Of a DNA stretch of 6,486 bases, positions 5,895-6,486 are shown piece by piece. The stretch comes from Deinococcus sp. (lineage in GTDB: Bacteria; Deinococcota; Deinococci; Deinococcales; Deinococcaceae), in the NCBI RefSeq assembly GCF_025362455.1, contig NZ_JANYGJ010000268.1:1-6486 (forward strand), in the 5' to 3' direction. The position numbers were made by a program, and so were the translations under genes. The notes beneath the pieces were generated by a model. That model was not told where the DNA came from. It did not search any database and saw only the letters and a program-made list of their open reading frames with translations. The number at the start of each line of letters is the position of its first letter. Within the stretch, counting starts at the first letter, position 1.

Positions 5895-5908
5895 CAGGTA
5901 AATAGAAC
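5879..5908 (+). promoter_or_regulatory. Divergent promoter for the 100-aa gene and possibly cas5
   Basis: TTGAGC (5879-5884), 18 bp, TAGAAC (5903-5908) is a moderate sigma-70-like promoter facing the 5931 gene. It overlaps the minus-strand promoter and encloses the spacer-matching site. A second option is TACCGT at 5920-5925, five bases before the ATG, for a leaderless transcript. Confidence 0.42.
5881..5907 (-). promoter_or_regulatory. Target site of the mini-CRISPR spacer, with TTC PAM
   Basis: Minus strand: TTC (5907-5905) then TATTTACCTGTTG (5904-5892). The spacer of the mini-CRISPR begins TATTTCCCTGTAG (5832-5820). Eleven of 13 bases agree, and the two differences are at positions 6 and 12, the positions flipped out of pairing in Cascade-bound crRNA. 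TTC is the usual type I-C PAM. Beyond position 13 the match is poor, which suits binding without Cas3 cleavage. The site covers the -35 of the mini-CRISPR promoter and lies between the -35 and -10 of the opposite one. Confidence 0.68.
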
Positions 5909-5930
5909 TAGCAGTGTGCTACCGTAAGGT

Positions 5931-6233
5931 ATGGACCCTACAGATGCGCTGGCCTACATCGTCAACCAAGCCCTCTCAACCGTTGCTGGCACGGCAAATC
6001 TGTCCTGGGAGGTGAAGCGACGAATCTTGAGAGCGATGGAACGACTGGTCCGCAGGACGGCGCTCAGCTTTGACGAGGGTGAGGAATTCAGCGAGCTTTG
6101 CTGTCTGGAACTGGAAGACATTCTGTCCGATGAAGATGTTCAGCCGCTCTGCCGATTTCAACTTGCAGCCTGGTTCGCAGGTGAAGTAGCAGCTCAACTC
6201 AGCGGAAATTTCGACGACGACCAAGCAGCTTGA
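5931..6233 (+). CDS. Unknown small acidic protein within the I-C cas locus
   Basis: This 100-aa protein of no family I recognise is mostly helical by composition. It is strongly acidic (19 Asp/Glu against 8 Lys/Arg by my count), with acid-rich stretches FDEGEEF near 47-53 and LEDILSDEDV at 61-70, and a basic helix KRRILRAMERLVRR at 29-42. It has three cysteines, including a CC pair at 57-58. There is no signal peptide or membrane segment. It lies between cas3 and cas5, where type I-C loci normally have no gene, and 57 bp before cas5 on the same strand. AAGGT abuts the ATG, too close for a normal ribosome-binding site, so translation may be leaderless. Its promoter carries the spacer target of the mini-CRISPR. 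It could be a toxin held down by Cascade (CreT-like), a Cascade accessory or inhibitor, or a bystander at the head of the repressed cas5 operon. Confidence 0.75.
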   Translation: MDPTDALAYIVNQALSTVAGTANLSWEVKRRILRAMERLVRRTALSFDEGEEFSELCCLELEDILSDEDVQPLCRFQLAAWFAGEVAAQLSGNFDDDQAA

Positions 6234-6242
6234 AGCAATTAT

Positions 6243-6267
6243 GCGGGGGAGTAATCACCTGCCCCGC
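6243..6267 (+). other. Hairpin in the spacer before cas5
   Basis: GCGGGG (6243-6248) pairs with CCCCGC (6262-6267) around a loop of 13 nt, with possible extra AG/CT pairing inside. No U-run follows, so it may adjust message stability or cas5 expression. The arms are the same hexamers as in the degenerate repeat at 5791-5806. Confidence 0.3.
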
Positions 6268-6278
6268 CTATCCTCAAC

Positions 6279-6284
6279 AGGAGA
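6279..6284 (+). promoter_or_regulatory. Ribosome-binding site of cas5
   Basis: AGGAGA lies 6 nt before GTG 6291. It decides the start, because the overlapping ATG at 6289 reads only ATG TGT TAG. Confidence 0.65.
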
Positions 6285-6290
6285 ATCCAT

Positions 6291-6486
6291 GTGTTAGAGC
6301 TGAAAGTCTGGAGTAATTACGCCTGTTTTACCCGTCCTGAAAATAAGGTCGAGCGCGTTTCATACGACGTGATGACCCCTTCGGCGGCGCGGGGTGTGTT
6401 GGAAGCGGTGTTCTGGAAACCGGAATTCGAGTGGCGTATCCGCGAAATCGCTGTGCTGAAACCTATTCGGCGTTTCAGCATCTTAC
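6291..6486 (+). CDS. cas5c: Type I-C Cas5 (Cas5c/Cas5d), N-terminal part, cut by right edge
   Basis: From GTG 6291 the frame is open for 65 codons to the window end. It shows the Cas5c N-terminal signature: WSNYACFTRPENKVERVSYD, then VMTPSAARGVLEAVFWKPEF, then IREIAVLKPIRRFSIL. In type I-C systems this RAMP-fold protein replaces Cas6: it cuts pre-crRNA at the base of the repeat stem and stays on the 5' handle in Cascade. The catalytic residues are further along than 65 codons can fully show, so activity cannot be judged. It is preceded by a good AGGAGA site and follows the 100-aa gene by 57 bp, probably in one transcript. The next genes are expected to be cas8c and cas7 beyond the edge. Confidence 0.92.
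   Translation, partial: MLELKVWSNYACFTRPENKVERVSYDVMTPSAARGVLEAVFWKPEFEWRIREIAVLKPIRRFSIL

Overview
The window looks like a chromosomal or plasmid segment of a Deinococcus-like bacterium. The DNA is GC-rich. It combines a TPR/SARP-type regulator with WYL-domain regulators, and there is a TANNNT -10 box placed directly before a start codon, as in leaderless mRNAs. The genus is an inference from these traits, not a database match. All intact genes are on the + strand and run towards the right edge.

Left part (1-2275): the minus strand of 1-234 encodes the middle and C-terminal part of a WYL-domain regulator. Its HTH-containing N-terminus is missing, so it looks like a decayed or truncated paralogue of the intact WYL gene further right. 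A structured stretch of nested inverted repeats follows. Next is a 48-codon ORF for a small protein with a signal-peptide-like N-terminus (430-576), then a terminator-like hairpin, then a 549-aa TPR protein with a C-terminal OmpR/SARP-like winged helix (626-2275). The small exported peptide plus TPR regulator layout recalls peptide-sensing regulator pairs, but this is only a hypothesis.

Middle part (2339-5752): a WYL-domain transcription regulator, possibly read from a leaderless promoter, precedes a complete cas3 gene (HD nuclease plus superfamily 2 helicase). The right edge cuts a gene whose first 65 codons are a clear Cas5 of the type I-C (Cas5c/Cas5d) family. This is therefore the start of a type I-C CRISPR-Cas operon with a WYL regulator next to it.

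The main finding lies between cas3 and the next gene. On the minus strand, 5777-5864 reads as a minimal, degenerate CRISPR. The first repeat-like unit has a 6-bp stem with a GAGA loop followed by the I-C 11-nt handle TGGATTGAAAC. A spacer-like stretch of about 24 nt follows, then a second, degenerate repeat with a CCCCGC/GCGGGG stem. It has its own promoter (perfect TTGACA, 17 bp, TACCTT). The spacer start, TATTTCCCTGTAG, matches TATTTACCTGTTG only about 70 bp away. That site carries a TTC PAM and differs only at positions 6 and 12, the positions Cascade tolerates. The site sits inside the divergent promoter region of the mini-CRISPR and of a 100-aa acidic unknown protein (5931-6233) that leads into cas5. 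This fits a CreA/CreR-like crRNA-guided self-repression or toxin-guard circuit in a type I-C system, with the 100-aa gene as the regulated neighbour.
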